From NCBI GenBank assembly GCA_037892935.1, contig JAYXKI010000006.1:248001-312000 (forward strand): 64,000 nt of DNA, in the 5' to 3' direction. The notes under the pieces are model-generated. The model was not told where the DNA came from and ran no database searches. It saw nothing but the letters and a program-made list of their open reading frames with translations. The position numbers were made by a program, and so were the translations under genes. Source of the stretch: Phlebopus portentosus. Lineage: Eukaryota > Basidiomycota > Agaricomycetes > Boletales > Boletinellaceae. Of this stretch, positions 52,762 to 63,970 are shown in pieces (position 1 is the first letter of the stretch; each line of letters begins with the position of its first letter).

Positions 52762-55700
52762 TCAACATAATCCCAGCATCTTACACATCTCCTGCACCTT
52801 TACTCTGCTTAGTGCTTTGGTCATAATGTCTGCTGGCATGGTCTGAGTGGGCAAGTAATGCACTTTGATATGACCAGCCTCTACAACATCTCTCAACCAG
52901 TAGAAGCGCAGATCTAGGTGTTTCATGCGTCCATGATGCTCAGGATTGTTTGCCACAGACAGAGCAGACTGGTTATCAATATACAGGGAAGAGGGTGCAT
53001 CAAACTTGTAGCCAAACTCTGTAAAGAGATTTCTCAGCCACATAATCTCTTGTCCTGCACTAACAGCAGCAATGTATTCTGCTTCAGTGGTGGATAGAGT
53101 CACAAAGGGCTGCAACTTGCTAGCCCAGCTGATAGCACCAGTTCCCATCTTGACAACCATCCCACTTGTGGACCGTCTGTTATCCTCATTTCCTCCATGG
53201 TCAGCATCACAGAAGGTAGTGAACAGCTCAGAGGACTTAGGATCAGGTGCATAAGTCAACCTGAAATCCTTTGTACCCTGCAAATAGCGACATAGATGCT
53301 TTGCTGCCTTCCAATGAGCTGGACCAGGATTAGAACTGAAGCGTCCCAAGACACCAACTGCATAGGCAATATCTGGCCTAGTAGCAATAGCTAAGTACAT
53401 GAGTGCACCAACCAATTGCTTGTAGGGCACCTGCTTCATGTATTCAGTCTCTGCAGGGGTCTTAGGAGCCATGTCCTTGCTGAGCTTCTGCTCAGGGAGA
53501 GGAGTAGTAACAGTGCCACAGTTGCTCATGCTGAAGCGCTCTAGCACATCAATAATATACTGTCTCTGTGACAGACTGATAGAGTGCTTGGAGCGGTCTC
53601 TCTGAATATGCACTCCTAGCAGGAATGAGGTTGGGCCCAACTCATGCAGTTTAAAGTGCTTGGCCAGTTCATCTCTGACAGACTCATACTGCTGCTTAGA
53701 CTTTACAGCAATGGTCATGTCATCAACATAGACTGGAATGATGATATGCACTTCATCTCTGCTGTACACCCAAATGCTGTAATCACAGCGCACTAACTTG
53801 AAGCCCATGCTCTTCATCACTGAATCAAGCTTCTTGTGCCATTGGTGGCCAGCCTGCTTAAGGCCATAAATTGACTTGATCAGCTTGAGAACAAATCCAG
53901 GGCCAAAGTAGTCCTCAAATCCTTCAGGCTGGGTCATGTAGACATCATGCTCCATCTCACCATTGAGGAAAGCAGTAGAGATGTCAACACTATACAGCTC
54001 AAGGTCTTCAAATGCAGCTAATGCCAGGATGGCTCTAAGTGCAGCCCACTTGGCTGTAGGGGCAAACACCTGAGAGAACTCAAGACCTGGTTGCTGAGAG
54101 AAGCCCTTGGCTACCAGCCTTGCCTTGTACCTGTCTACAGATCCATCTGCCTTGCGCTTGAGCTTGAACACCCATCTGCATCCAATGGGCTTTCTGCCAG
54201 GAGGTAGTCTGACTGGTTCAAATGTGCCATTCTCAATCAGACTGATAAATTCCTCCATGGCTGCTTTCTCCCAGAGGTCTACATCAGGACGTCCTTTGAT
54301 GTCCTTCCACTGATAGGGTTCAGGACTGATGTGTTGCACATCTTGTGCAGAGAATACATGCTCAGCGCAATTAGATGACTGGAATGCATATTCCAGAGCA
54401 TCTTCATAAGACAGATAGATGTCCTCTAGTCCTGCATTAGCACCAAAATCCATTAGGCCAGCAAACATCAGTGCTTCAGCTTGCAACTCCTCTTCTGACA
54501 TGATGTCCAGTTCATCAGGTGAGTCACTGTCCATCTCAACATCCTGCTCTGGCTGCTCTACAACATCTGGCTGAGCTGCAGAGTCAGTATCAGAAGCAGT
54601 GTCAGGTGCAGTGTCAGATACAGTTGGCTCTGCTGAGTTGAAGTTGAAGCGCTGTGGTGGAATAGGGGAGCCTGGCACACGTCTGGGAAGGCGCTGTCCA
54701 ACATAGTCCACATCCCACCAGCCAGTGGTATGACGTCTAATAGGTCTCCACATTGGATCTGGCCACCAGGGAGAAGCAGGCCTTTGTTTCTTTAAGGCCT
54801 GCTCAGATAGCAGTGGTGAAGTAGTGTATTCACGCTTTGGTGGATGAGTGGCTGGTGAAGGAGGATGATGTGGGGGACTGTGTGAAGGAGGACTAGGTGA
54901 TGGATTAGGTGGAGGACTAGGTGTAGGTGTAGGTGTAGGCATAGGAGGATCTGCTGGATGCATAGGAGCAGGTGGTGGAGGAGGAGCTGGCAGAACATCA
55001 ATAGCATCCTCTACTCCCCCCTGTTCTGGCAGGTCTTCTGTCTGTGTAGGCATATTCACCCTCAAGTCAACTGGGTTTCTAGATGTACCAGGGAAGACTC
55101 TCTCATCAAATTGAGCAGAGTCACTAATGACTTCCTTCCTGGTAAGTGGATTCCAGAACAACCAGCCTTTATAGTTAGAGGGATAGCCTAGGAACACACA
55201 TTTCTGTGTGTGGGACTGCAGCTGCTTGTGTTGATCTTTCTTCACAAGCACATAAGAGGTGCATCCAAATACACGCAAGTGAGAGACATCTGGCTTTGAC
55301 TGGAACCAGAGCTCATAGGGTGTACTGGTAGACACAGCAGAGGTGGGAGAGCGGTTGTGTACATGTACAAATGCTGCTACTGCATCCCACCAGAAGCTAG
55401 AGGGCAGGTGTGCTTCATTAAGCATAGTAGTAATGCCCTCTGCAAGTGTCCTGTTAGCACGCTCTGCAACACCATTCTGATGAGGTTCATCTCTAATAGT
55501 GTGCTGTCTGTGGATGCCTGCAGTAATACAGAACTGGTCCCATTCCTTAGACACATATTCTCCACCTTTATCATCACGAGTGGCTTTGATCTTCACTCCT
55601 AACTGGTTCTCTGCATAGGCCTTAAATTGCTTGAAGGCAGCAAATGCATCACTCTTCTTCTTCAATGGGAGAACAGCCCAGTAGCGGCTGTAATCATCAA

Positions 55701-57303
55701 TGAAGGTGATCCAATATTTAAAGCCATGTCTAGATTGAACAGGCAATGGACCATGAACATCAGAGTGAACCAATTGGAGGAGACCAGAAGCTCTGTGAGA
55801 TGCAAGTTTGGAGACATTAGACCTGTGCTGCTTGCCAGCAATGCAAGGTTCACAGATAGGATCTGGAGTGCTCTTGGATTTGACAACCATTCCTTTGACT
55901 AGCTCCTCAGTCATCAACCTGTTTACATCACCATGATTGAGATGTGCAAAGCGCCTGTGCCAAAGTGTAGTGTCAAGTGGACAGGTGCTGGTGAATGCAG
56001 CATAAGCAATGGTAGGGACAATATGGCCATTGAGAGTTGCTGCATTGTTAGAGGTGATGTTTGCAGTGAAAAGAACTGTTCCATGACGATGGAAAAGCAT
56101 CTTGTTATGGTGAATGGTGACAACATATGATTTGGAACGAGTCAAATACAGGACTGAGAGGAGATTGTTTCTGAGATCAGGAACATGAAGTACACGCTCA
56201 AATTCAAGTAACTGTCCAGGTTTGCCACCAACTACAGGCTGAAAGCGCACTGTGCCAATGCCAACTGAATAAATAACTTGGTTGTTGGCTAAACGAATAG
56301 GGGTGTGATTTGTTGAGTATTTGGTGAACCAATGACGATGTGGAGTCATGTGGCAAGTGGCACCTGTATCAGCAATCCAGTCAGTTCCTGCATCTGGGAT
56401 AAGAGGTGAATGGGGATTGGTGTAGTCAAGAGCACTTGCATTGCCAGCAAATTCAGCAGATTCAGCAGATTCATCTTGTTGAGCAACATGGGCCTTCTGG
56501 CCCTTCCTGCCCTTCCTCCTCTTCTCTTCCCTGTTCTTCTTAGCCCTAACATGTGCATCCTTAGAAGCTGCCTGCTTCATATAGCAGTTCTCCTCTGTGT
56601 GCTTAGGAATACCACAGAAGGTGCAAGTGACACCTTGAGAGGAGATAGGCTTTACAGCACTACTAGTGGATGTGAACATGGCCTGGGGCTGAAGCTGAAT
56701 GCGCTCTTGACGGTTCTGCTGCTCTTGGGCAAATGCCTCCTTAAGGTTATTCCACTTGAATTCCTTCATAAGGAGCACTGCAGAGCGAAAGGAAGCATAG
56801 TCCTCAGGAAGAGCACGAATTAGACATGCACATGCAAGCTCATTCTCAAACTCCTCAAGTTTGAGGGTGCTAGAACGAGTGCTTCTGATCTTGTGCAGTG
56901 CTAGCTCAACCCTGCTCACCAGATTGGTGAGGGACTCATCTTCCTTCTTGGTGATGTTGAAGAACTTATCATAGGCATTAAAGCGCGCAGCTGGGTTGTC
57001 CTGCTCATTGATCTTCTGAAGCTCAGTCCACATCTTGACTGGATCATCTATGTAGTCCTGCACCATAACCTGCATGCTATGCTCAATTCTCTGATAGATC
57101 AGGCCTGCAGCTTGCTCAGCCTTCTCTTCCCAGAGCTGGACAGCCTCTGCTGGAGCACTAGGCTTAGCTTCCTGACCAGAGGTCAGGCGCCACAACTTCT
57201 TGACTTGAAGTGCAGCACGCATATCATGCTTCCAGACAGAGTAATTGCTATTATTGAGCTTGGTAATAGTGGATAGCGTCTCAGAGGTGACAGGATCAGA
57301 CAT
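52762..57303 (-). CDS. gag-pol: Copia-D Gag-Pol polyprotein, 1513 residues, intact
   Basis: A single frame from ATG (57303) to TGA. Domains in order: copia-type gag (1-220; N-Y-S-V-W-K-H-D-M); CCHC knuckle ~228-241 (C-x2-C-x4-H-x4-C); aspartic protease D-T-G at ~312; GAG-pre-integrase H-H-C-C region ~450-500 (L-W-H-R-R-F-A-H … C-E-P-C); integrase core with D (H-S-D-V-H, ~516), D (R-D-D-K-G, ~576) and E (V-A-E-R-A-N-R, ~616); P-rich and acidic linker ~760-1000; RVT_2 reverse transcriptase ~1030-1270 with Y-V-D-D at ~1193; RNase H ~1360-1500 with C-D-A-D-H, T-E-A-E-Y and A-D-I-M-T-K. This gag-protease-integrase-RT-RNase H order defines Ty1/copia. There is no frameshift between gag and pol, so product ratio must be set otherwise (for example splicing or proteolysis). 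All catalytic motifs are present. Confidence 0.97.
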   Translation of the reverse strand: MSDPVTSETLSTITKLNNSNYSVWKHDMRAALQVKKLWRLTSGQEAKPSAPAEAVQLWEEKAEQAAGLIYQRIEHSMQVMVQDYIDDPVKMWTELQKINEQDNPAARFNAYDKFFNITKKEDESLTNLVSRVELALHKIRSTRSSTLKLEEFENELACACLIRALPEDYASFRSAVLLMKEFKWNNLKEAFAQEQQNRQERIQLQPQAMFTSTSSAVKPISSQGVTCTFCGIPKHTEENCYMKQAASKDAHVRAKKNREEKRRKGRKGQKAHVAQQDESAESAEFAGNASALDYTNPHSPLIPDAGTDWIADTGATCHMTPHRHWFTKYSTNHTPIRLANNQVIYSVGIGTVRFQPVVGGKPGQLLEFERVLHVPDLRNNLLSVLYLTRSKSYVVTIHHNKMLFHRHGTVLFTANITSNNAATLNGHIVPTIAYAAFTSTCPLDTTLWHRRFAHLNHGDVNRLMTEELVKGMVVKSKSTPDPICEPCIAGKQHRSNVSKLASHRASGLLQLVHSDVHGPLPVQSRHGFKYWITFIDDYSRYWAVLPLKKKSDAFAAFKQFKAYAENQLGVKIKATRDDKGGEYVSKEWDQFCITAGIHRQHTIRDEPHQNGVAERANRTLAEGITTMLNEAHLPSSFWWDAVAAFVHVHNRSPTSAVSTSTPYELWFQSKPDVSHLRVFGCTSYVLVKKDQHKQLQSHTQKCVFLGYPSNYKGWLFWNPLTRKEVISDSAQFDERVFPGTSRNPVDLRVNMPTQTEDLPEQGGVEDAIDVLPAPPPPPAPMHPADPPMPTPTPTPSPPPNPSPSPPSHSPPHHPPSPATHPPKREYTTSPLLSEQALKKQRPASPWWPDPMWRPIRRHTTGWWDVDYVGQRLPRRVPGSPIPPQRFNFNSAEPTVSDTAPDTASDTDSAAQPDVVEQPEQDVEMDSDSPDELDIMSEEELQAEALMFAGLMDFGANAGLEDIYLSYEDALEYAFQSSNCAEHVFSAQDVQHISPEPYQWKDIKGRPDVDLWEKAAMEEFISLIENGTFEPVRLPPGRKPIGCRWVFKLKRKADGSVDRYKARLVAKGFSQQPGLEFSQVFAPTAKWAALRAILALAAFEDLELYSVDISTAFLNGEMEHDVYMTQPEGFEDYFGPGFVLKLIKSIYGLKQAGHQWHKKLDSVMKSMGFKLVRCDYSIWVYSRDEVHIIIPVYVDDMTIAVKSKQQYESVRDELAKHFKLHELGPTSFLLGVHIQRDRSKHSISLSQRQYIIDVLERFSMSNCGTVTTPLPEQKLSKDMAPKTPAETEYMKQVPYKQLVGALMYLAIATRPDIAYAVGVLGRFSSNPGPAHWKAAKHLCRYLQGTKDFRLTYAPDPKSSELFTTFCDADHGGNEDNRRSTSGMVVKMGTGAISWASKLQPFVTLSTTEAEYIAAVSAGQEIMWLRNLFTEFGYKFDAPSSLYIDNQSALSVANNPEHHGRMKHLDLRFYWLRDVVEAGHIKVHYLPTQTMPADIMTKALSRVKVQEMCKMLGLC

Positions 57304-58489
57304 GATAGTTGAAATGAGGTGTGGATGAGAGTGGACAGATGATGCTTAGAAGAAATAAGTAGTAAAGGAGCAATGAGGGAGAGAGCGCTAACAAATTTAT
57401 GCCTGGAGGTGACAGATCAATGCCAACCAGTGCAGTCTTCTACAGTCACTGAAGTATACACAGATTTGCCGCAAGACAGTGCTGGTCTGTTGGTCTGCTA
57501 AGACCCCGCAGGCACCGCTAACTGAGAGAGGCTCTAGGCTTAAGTAGACACTCAAAGAATGACTACAACCAGCGAACTAAGGCCGGGCAGGCAAGCTTCA
57601 CAGTCTGTAGGCTAGGCTGATCCAACAACAGTGATGGAGCCACACACCAATTAACACCAGAGCTGCCAGACACAAAATGCAGCACAGAGAGGGAACGGAT
57701 GGGCAGAACGGTGCGCAAATTGGCACGCAGATAGAGGACGACGAGCGGAATCGAACGGTGCAAAGAGCACGCGGATCGGATCAGCGGATCGGCAGCAATC
57801 GACAATTTTCGTCGGCACAAGAATAGCCCACAGCGCAGTTAAACCGCGGCCGCTCAAGCTGAAACTTGGTGGAAGTATGCACAGGTAGGGGAGCCGTATG
57901 CACACCAAAAGGCGTCCAGATCGGATCAGCGGTTGCCGAGAAAATCGAAAGTTGGCAAAATGGGGTGCAAAACAAAGATCCTTCAATAAGTCGGCGAGTT
58001 CTTGACCGATTTGGCTGAAACTTCGCGATAGGGGACGCGGAAATAGGCCAAATAGACGTGCCAAATTTCGTGAGAAACGGATCAGCGGTTCACCCGGGAT
58101 AGGCAATGCAACTTCGAAAATAGCCAAAAGTGATAGGGCTATAGCAGTGTCAAATCGCAACGGATCAGGCTGAAACTTGGCAGGACAGTAGGCCTATATG
58201 GGCCGAGTAAAGGTGCCAAAGGGCGTCGAAAACGGCTGGATGGTTGTGGAGCAATCAAGCGGTGGAGTTTTGGGGAGATTTGGCACTAATAAAGGCCAAA
58301 GAAGAAGGCAGAGGGCTCTGGGACTGTGGAAACTGCACAGAAGGGTGCAGAGGATGATGGGAACACTAGGAACACACCAAAAGGCCAGTCCAGAACACCA
58401 AAAGCTTCTCTGACAACAGCAGCAGCTCTCCAAACCCAAAAACTCAAAAATGCGGCAGTGCAGACAGCTAGAGCTCAAGGCTCATAACC
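57304..58489 (-). other. Copia-D 5' leader (1186 bp)
   Basis: Primer site GGTTATGAGCC (minus, 58479-58489) abuts the LTR. It contains the same three modules and ATG-less 169-codon frame (58160-57651) as Copia-C; that frame differs by only about 18 residues between the two, mostly single substitutions. Confidence 0.75.
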
Positions 58490-58693
58490 TGTTTGATCAC
58501 ACAAATCCAGCAAGGGACCACTGAGTCCAGTGGTGAGTACACTTGATGTGTATTAGCAGTCTAACAATGGACTGTGCCGCTTTTACAGGAGATTACATAA
58601 GCATCACATGATCAAGAAAGCGGACATAAGGAAGAATATAAACAGAACAATAAACTACAAAATACTAAGAGTGTCAGAATCACACTTCTAACA
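58490..58693 (-). repeat. Copia-D 5' LTR
   Basis: 204 bp, identical to the 3' LTR; right flank ctgat. Confidence 0.95.
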
Positions 58694-61600
58694 CTGATCT
58701 CAGAAATAATCTCCTCTCAGTCCTGTATTTGACTCATTCCAAATCATATGTTGTCACCATTCACCATAACAAGATGCTTTTCCATCGTCATGGAACAGTT
58801 CTTTTCACTGCAAACATCACCTCTTATAATGCAGCAACTCTCAATGGCCATATTGTCCCTACCATTGCTTATGCTGCATTCACCAGCACCTGTCCACTTG
58901 ACACTACACTTTGGCACAGGCGCTTTGCACATCTCAATCATGGTGATGTAAACAGGTTGATGACTGAGGAGCTAGTCAAAGGAATGGTTGTCAAATCCAA
59001 GAGCACTCCAGATCCTATCTGTGAACCTTGCATTGCTGGCAAGCAGCACAGGTCTAATGTCTCCAAACTTGCATCTCACAGAGCTTCTGGTCTCCTCCAA
59101 TTGGTTCACTCAGATGTTCATGGTCCATTGCCTGTCCAATCTAGACATGGCTTTAAATATTGGATCACCTTCATTGATGATTACAGCTGCTACTGGGCTG
59201 TTCTCCCATTGAAGAAGAAGAGTGATGCATTTGCTGCCTTCAAGCAATTTAAGGCCTATACAGAGAACTAGTTAGGAGTGAAGATCAAAGCCACTCGTGA
59301 TGATAAAGGTGGAGAGTATGTGTCTAAGGAATGGGACCAGTTCTGTATTACTGCAGGCATCCACAGACAGCACACTATTAAAGATGAACCTCATCAGAAT
59401 GGTGTTGCAGAGCGTGCTAACAGGACACTTGCAGAGGGCATCACTACTATGCTTAATGAAGCACACCTGCCCTCTAGCTTCTGGTGGGATGCAGTAGCAG
59501 CATTTTTATATGTACACAACCGCTCTCCCACCTCTGCTGTGTCTGCCAGTACACCCTATGAGCTCTGGTTCCAGTCAAAGCCAGATGTCTCTCACTTGCA
59601 TGTATTTGGATGCACCTCCTATGTATTTGTGAAGAAAGATCAATACAAGTAGCTGCAGTCCCACACACAGAAATGTGTGTTCCTAGGCTACCCCTCTAAC
59701 TATAAAGGCTGGTTGTTCTGGAATCCACTTACTAGGAAGGAAGTCATTAGTGACTCTGCTCAATTTGATGAGAGAGTCTTCCCTGGTACATCTAGAAACC
59801 TAGTTGACTTGAGGGTGAATGTGCCTACACAGACAGAAGACCTGCCAGAACAGGGGGGAGTAGGATGCTATTGATGTTCTGCCAGCTCCTCCTCCTCCAC
59901 CTACTCCTATGCATCCAGCAGATCCTCCTATGCCTACACCTACACCTACACCTAGTCCTCCACCCAATCCATCACCTAGTCCTCCTTCACACAGTCCCCC
60001 ACATCCTCCTCCTCTACCAGCCACTCATCCACCAAAGCGTAAACACACTACTTCACCACTGCTATCTGAGCAGGCCTCAAAGAAATAAAGGCCTGCTTCT
60101 CTCTGGTGGCCAGATCTAATGTGGAGATCTATTAGACGTCATACCACTGGCTGGTGGGATGTGAACTATGTTGGACAGCACCTTCCCAGACATGTGCCAG
60201 GCTCCCCTATTCCACCACAGCGCTCACTCAGCAGAGCCAACTGTATCTGACACTGCACCTGACACTGCTTCTGATACTGACTCTGCAGCTCAGCCAGATG
60301 TTGTAGAGCAGCCAGAGCAGGATATTGAGATAGACAGTAACTCACCTGATAAACTGGACATCATGTCAGAAGAGGAGTTGCAAGCTGAAGCACTGATATT
60401 TGTTGGCCTAATAGATTTTGGTGCTAATACAGGACTAGAGAACATCTATCTATCTTATGAAGATGCTCTAGAATATGCATTTCAGTCATCTAATTGTGCT
60501 GAGCATGTATTCTCTACACAAGATGTGTAACACATCAGTTCTGAACCCTATTAGTGGAAGGACATCAAAGAACGTTCTGATGCAGACCTCTAAGAGAAAG
60601 CAGCCATGGAGGAATTTATCAGTCTGATTGAGAATGGCACATTTGAACCAGTCAGACTACCTCCTGGCAGAAAGCCCATTGGATGCAGATGAGTATTTAA
60701 GCTCAAGCGTAAGGCAGATAGATCTGTAGACAGGTACAAGGCAAGGCTGGTAGCCAAGGGCTTCTCTCAGCAACCAGGTCTTGAGTTCTCTCAGGTGTTT
60801 GCCCCTACAGCCAAGTGAGCTGCACTTAGAGCCATCCTGGCAATAGCTACATTTGAAGACCTTGAGCTGTATAGTATTGATATCTCTACTGCTTTTCCCA
60901 ATGGTAAGATGGAGCATGATGTCTACATGAACTAGCCTGAAGGATTTGAGGACTACTTTGGCCCTGGATTTGTTCTCAAGCTGATCAAGTCAATTTATGG
61001 CCTTAAGCAGGCTGGCCACCAATAGTACAAGAAGCTTGATTCAGTGATGAAGAGCATGGGCTTCAAGTTAGTACGCTGTGATTACAGCATTTGGGTGTAC
61101 AGTAGAGATGAAGTGCACATCATCATTCCAGTCTATGTTGATGACATGACCATTGCTGTAAAGTCTAAGCAGCAGTATGAGTCTGTCAGAGATGAACTGG
61201 CCAAGCACTTTAAACTACATGAGTTAGGCCCAACCTCATTCCTGCTAGGAGTCCATATTCAGAGAGACTGCTCCAAGCACTCTATCAGTCTGTCACAGAG
61301 ACAGTATATTATTGATGTGCTAGAGCGCTTCAGCATAAGCAACTGTAGCACTGTTACTACTCCTCTCCCTGAGCAGAAGCTCAGCAAGGACATGGCTCCT
61401 AAGACCCCTGCAGAAACTGAATACATGAAGCAGGTGCCCTACAAGCAATTAGTTGGTGCACTCATATATTTGGCTATTGCTACTAGGCCAGATATTGCCT
61501 ATGCAGTTGGTGTCTTGGGACGCTTCAGTTCTAATCCTGGTCCAGCTCATTGGAAGGCAGCAAAGCATCTATGTCGCTATCTGCAGGGTACAAAGGATTT

Positions 61601-62101
61601 AGGTTGACTTATGCATCTGATCCTAAGTCCTCTGAGCTGTTCACTACCTTCTGTGATGCTGACCATGGAGGAAATGAGGATAACAGATGGTCCACAAGTG
61701 GGATGGTTATCAAGATGGGAACTGGTGCTATCAGCTGGGCTAGCAAGTTGCAGCCCTTTGTGACTCTATCTACCACTGAAGCAGAATACATTGCTGCTGT
61801 TAGTGCAGGACAAGAGATTATATGGCTAAGAGATCTCTTTACAGAGTTTGGCTACAAATTTGATGCACCCTCTTCTCTGTACATTGATAACCAGTCTGCT
61901 CTGTCTGTGGCAAACAATCCTGAGCATCATGGACGCATGAAACACCTAGATCTGCGCTTCTACTGGTTGAGAGATGTTGTAGAGGCTGGTCATATCAAAG
62001 TGCATTACTTGCCTACTCAGACCATGCCAGCAGACATTATGACCAAAGCACTAAGCAGAGTAAAAGTGCAGGAGATGTGTAAGATGCTGGGATTATGTTG
62101 A
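58694..62101 (+). pseudogene. pol: Copia-C pol: integrase, RT, RNase H (decayed)
   Basis: Continues the frame of 51403-52530. The integrase core is nearly intact (H-S-D-V-H, R-D-D-K-G, V-A-E-R-A-N-R). Stops: TAG at ~59269 and ~59650, a 2-bp loss at ~59863, TAA at ~60086, deletions near 60225, then TAA or TAG at ~60527, 60550 and 60591, TGA in C-R-W (~60690) and A-K-W (~60816), TAG before P-E-G-F (~60932) and in H-Q-W (~61023), and an indel at ~61604. Y-V-D-D (~61135) and the RNase H C-D-A-D-H (~61655) survive. Most stops equal one transition from the Copia-D codon. Confidence 0.9.
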
Positions 62102-62128
62102 AGGAAGAAGTGTCAGATCAGGGGGGAG

Positions 62129-62328
62129 TGTTAGAAGTGTGATTCTGACACTCTTAGTATTTTGTAGTTTATTATTCTGTTTATATTCTTCCTTATGTCC
62201 GCTTTCTTGATCATGTGATGCTTATGTAATCTCCTGTAAAAGCGGCACAGTCCATTGGTGAGTACTCTACATCAAGTGTACTCACCACTGGACTTAGTGG
62301 TCCCTTGCTGGATTTGTGTGATCTAACA
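62129..62328 (+). repeat. Copia-C 3' LTR
   Basis: 200 bp, preceded by GGGGGGAG; one internal block deleted relative to the 252-bp 5' LTR; right flank cttta. Confidence 0.9.
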
Positions 62329-63970
62329 CTTTAGTGGATAAGTAGCTAGTGAAGGAGGATGATGTGTAGGACTGTGTGAAGGAGGACTAGGTGATGGATT
62401 AGGTGGAGGACTAGGTGTAGGTGTAGGTGTAGGCATAGGAGGATCTGCTGGATGCATAGGAGCAGGTGGTGGAGGAGGAGCTGGCAGAACATCAATAGCA
62501 TCCTCTACTCCCCCCTGTTCTGGCAGGTCTTCTGTCTGTGTAGGCATATTCACCCTCAAGTCAACTGGGTTTCTAGATGTACCAGGGAAGACTCTCTCAT
62601 CAAATTGAGCAGAGTCACTAATGACTTCCTTCCTAGTAAGTGGATTCCAGAACAACCAGCCTTTATAGTTAGAGGGATAGCCTAGGAACACACATTTCTG
62701 TGTGTGGGACTGCAGCTGCTTGTGTTGATCTTTCTTCACAAGTATATAGGAGGTGCATCCAAATACATGCAAGTGAGAGACATCTGGCTTTGACTGGAAC
62801 CAGAGCTCATAGGGTGTACTGGCAGACACAGCAGAGGTGGGAGAGCAAATGTATACATGTACAAATGCTGTCACTGCATCCCACCAGAAGCTAGAGGGCA
62901 GGTGTGCTTCATTAAGCATAGTAGTGATGCCCTCTGCAAGTGTCCTGTTAGCACGCTCTGCAACACCATTCTGATGAGGTTCATCTCTAATAGTGTGCTG
63001 TCTGTGGATACCTGCAGTAATACAGAACTGGTCCCATTCCTTAGACACATATTCTCCACCTTTATCATTACGAGTGGCTTTGATCTTCACTCCTAACTAG
63101 TTCTCTGCATAGGCCTTAAATTGCTTGAAGGCAGCAAATGCATCACTCTTCTTCTTCAATGGGAGAACAGCCCAGTAGCGGCTGTAATCATTAATGAAGG
63201 TGATCTAATATTTAAAGCCATGTCTAGATTGGACAGGCAATGGACCATGAACATCAGAGTGAACCAATTGGAGGGGACCAGAAGCTCTGTGAGATGCAAG
63301 TTTGGAGATATTAGACCTGTGCTGCTTGCCAGTAATGCAAGGTTTACAGATAGGATCTGGAGTGCTCTTGAACTTGACAACCATTCTCTTGACCAACTTC
63401 TCAGTTATCAACCTATTAATATCATCATGATTGAGGTGTGCAAAGTGTCTGTGCCAAAGTGTAGTATCAAGTGAACAGGTGCTGGTGAATGCAGCATAAG
63501 CAATGGTAGGGACAATGTAGCTATTGAGAGTTGCTGCATTGTTAGAGGTGATGTTTGCAGTGAAAAGAACTGTTCCATAATGATAGAAAAGCATCTTGTT
63601 ATGGTGAATGGTGATAACATATGATTTGGAACAAGTTAAATACAGGACTGAGAGGAGATTGTTTCTAAGATCAGGAACATAAAGTACACACTTAAATTCA
63701 AGTAACTGTCCAGGTTTGCCACCAACTACAGGCTGAAAGCGCACTGTGCCAATGCCAACTGAATAAATAACTTGGTTGTTGGCTAAACGAATAGGGGTGT
63801 GATTTATTGAGTATTTGGTGAACTAATGACGATGTGGAGTCATGTGGCAAGTGGCACCTGTGTCAGCAATCCAGTCAGTTCCTGCATCTGGGATAAGAGG
63901 TGAATGGGGATTGGTGTAGTCAAGAGCACTTGCATTGCCAGCAAATTCAGCAGATTCAGCAGATTCATCT
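62329..63970 (-). pseudogene. Copia-B polyprotein, N-terminal half (protease to linker)
   Basis: Continues 47888-49965 beyond Copia-C. It shows the integrase D-D-E region (R-N-D-K-G where Copia-D has R-D-D-K-G; V-A-E-R-A-N-R) and the H-H-C-C zone (C-K-P-C-I-T-G). There are TAG stops near 63100 (N-Q-L) and 63207 (K-Y-W), and one before 63825. Similarity to Copia-D ends abruptly at about 63970. Confidence 0.88.

Larger units (their letters stand above)
52531..58693 (-). mobile_element. Copia-D: complete, apparently intact Ty1/copia element (6163 bp)
   Basis: Identical 204-bp LTRs, a 5-bp target duplication ctgat (52526-52530 and 58694-58698), primer site, polypurine tract and an uninterrupted polyprotein make it the youngest insertion in the window and a candidate for activity. 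Confidence 0.95.
49966..62328 (+). mobile_element. Copia-C: element nested in Copia-B and containing Copia-D
   Basis: Target duplication cttta occurs at 49961-49965 and 62329-62333, exactly rejoining Copia-B. LTRs are 49966-50217 and 62129-62328. Without Copia-D it is about 6.2 kb. The coding region is intact in gag-protease but broken downstream. Confidence 0.95.
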
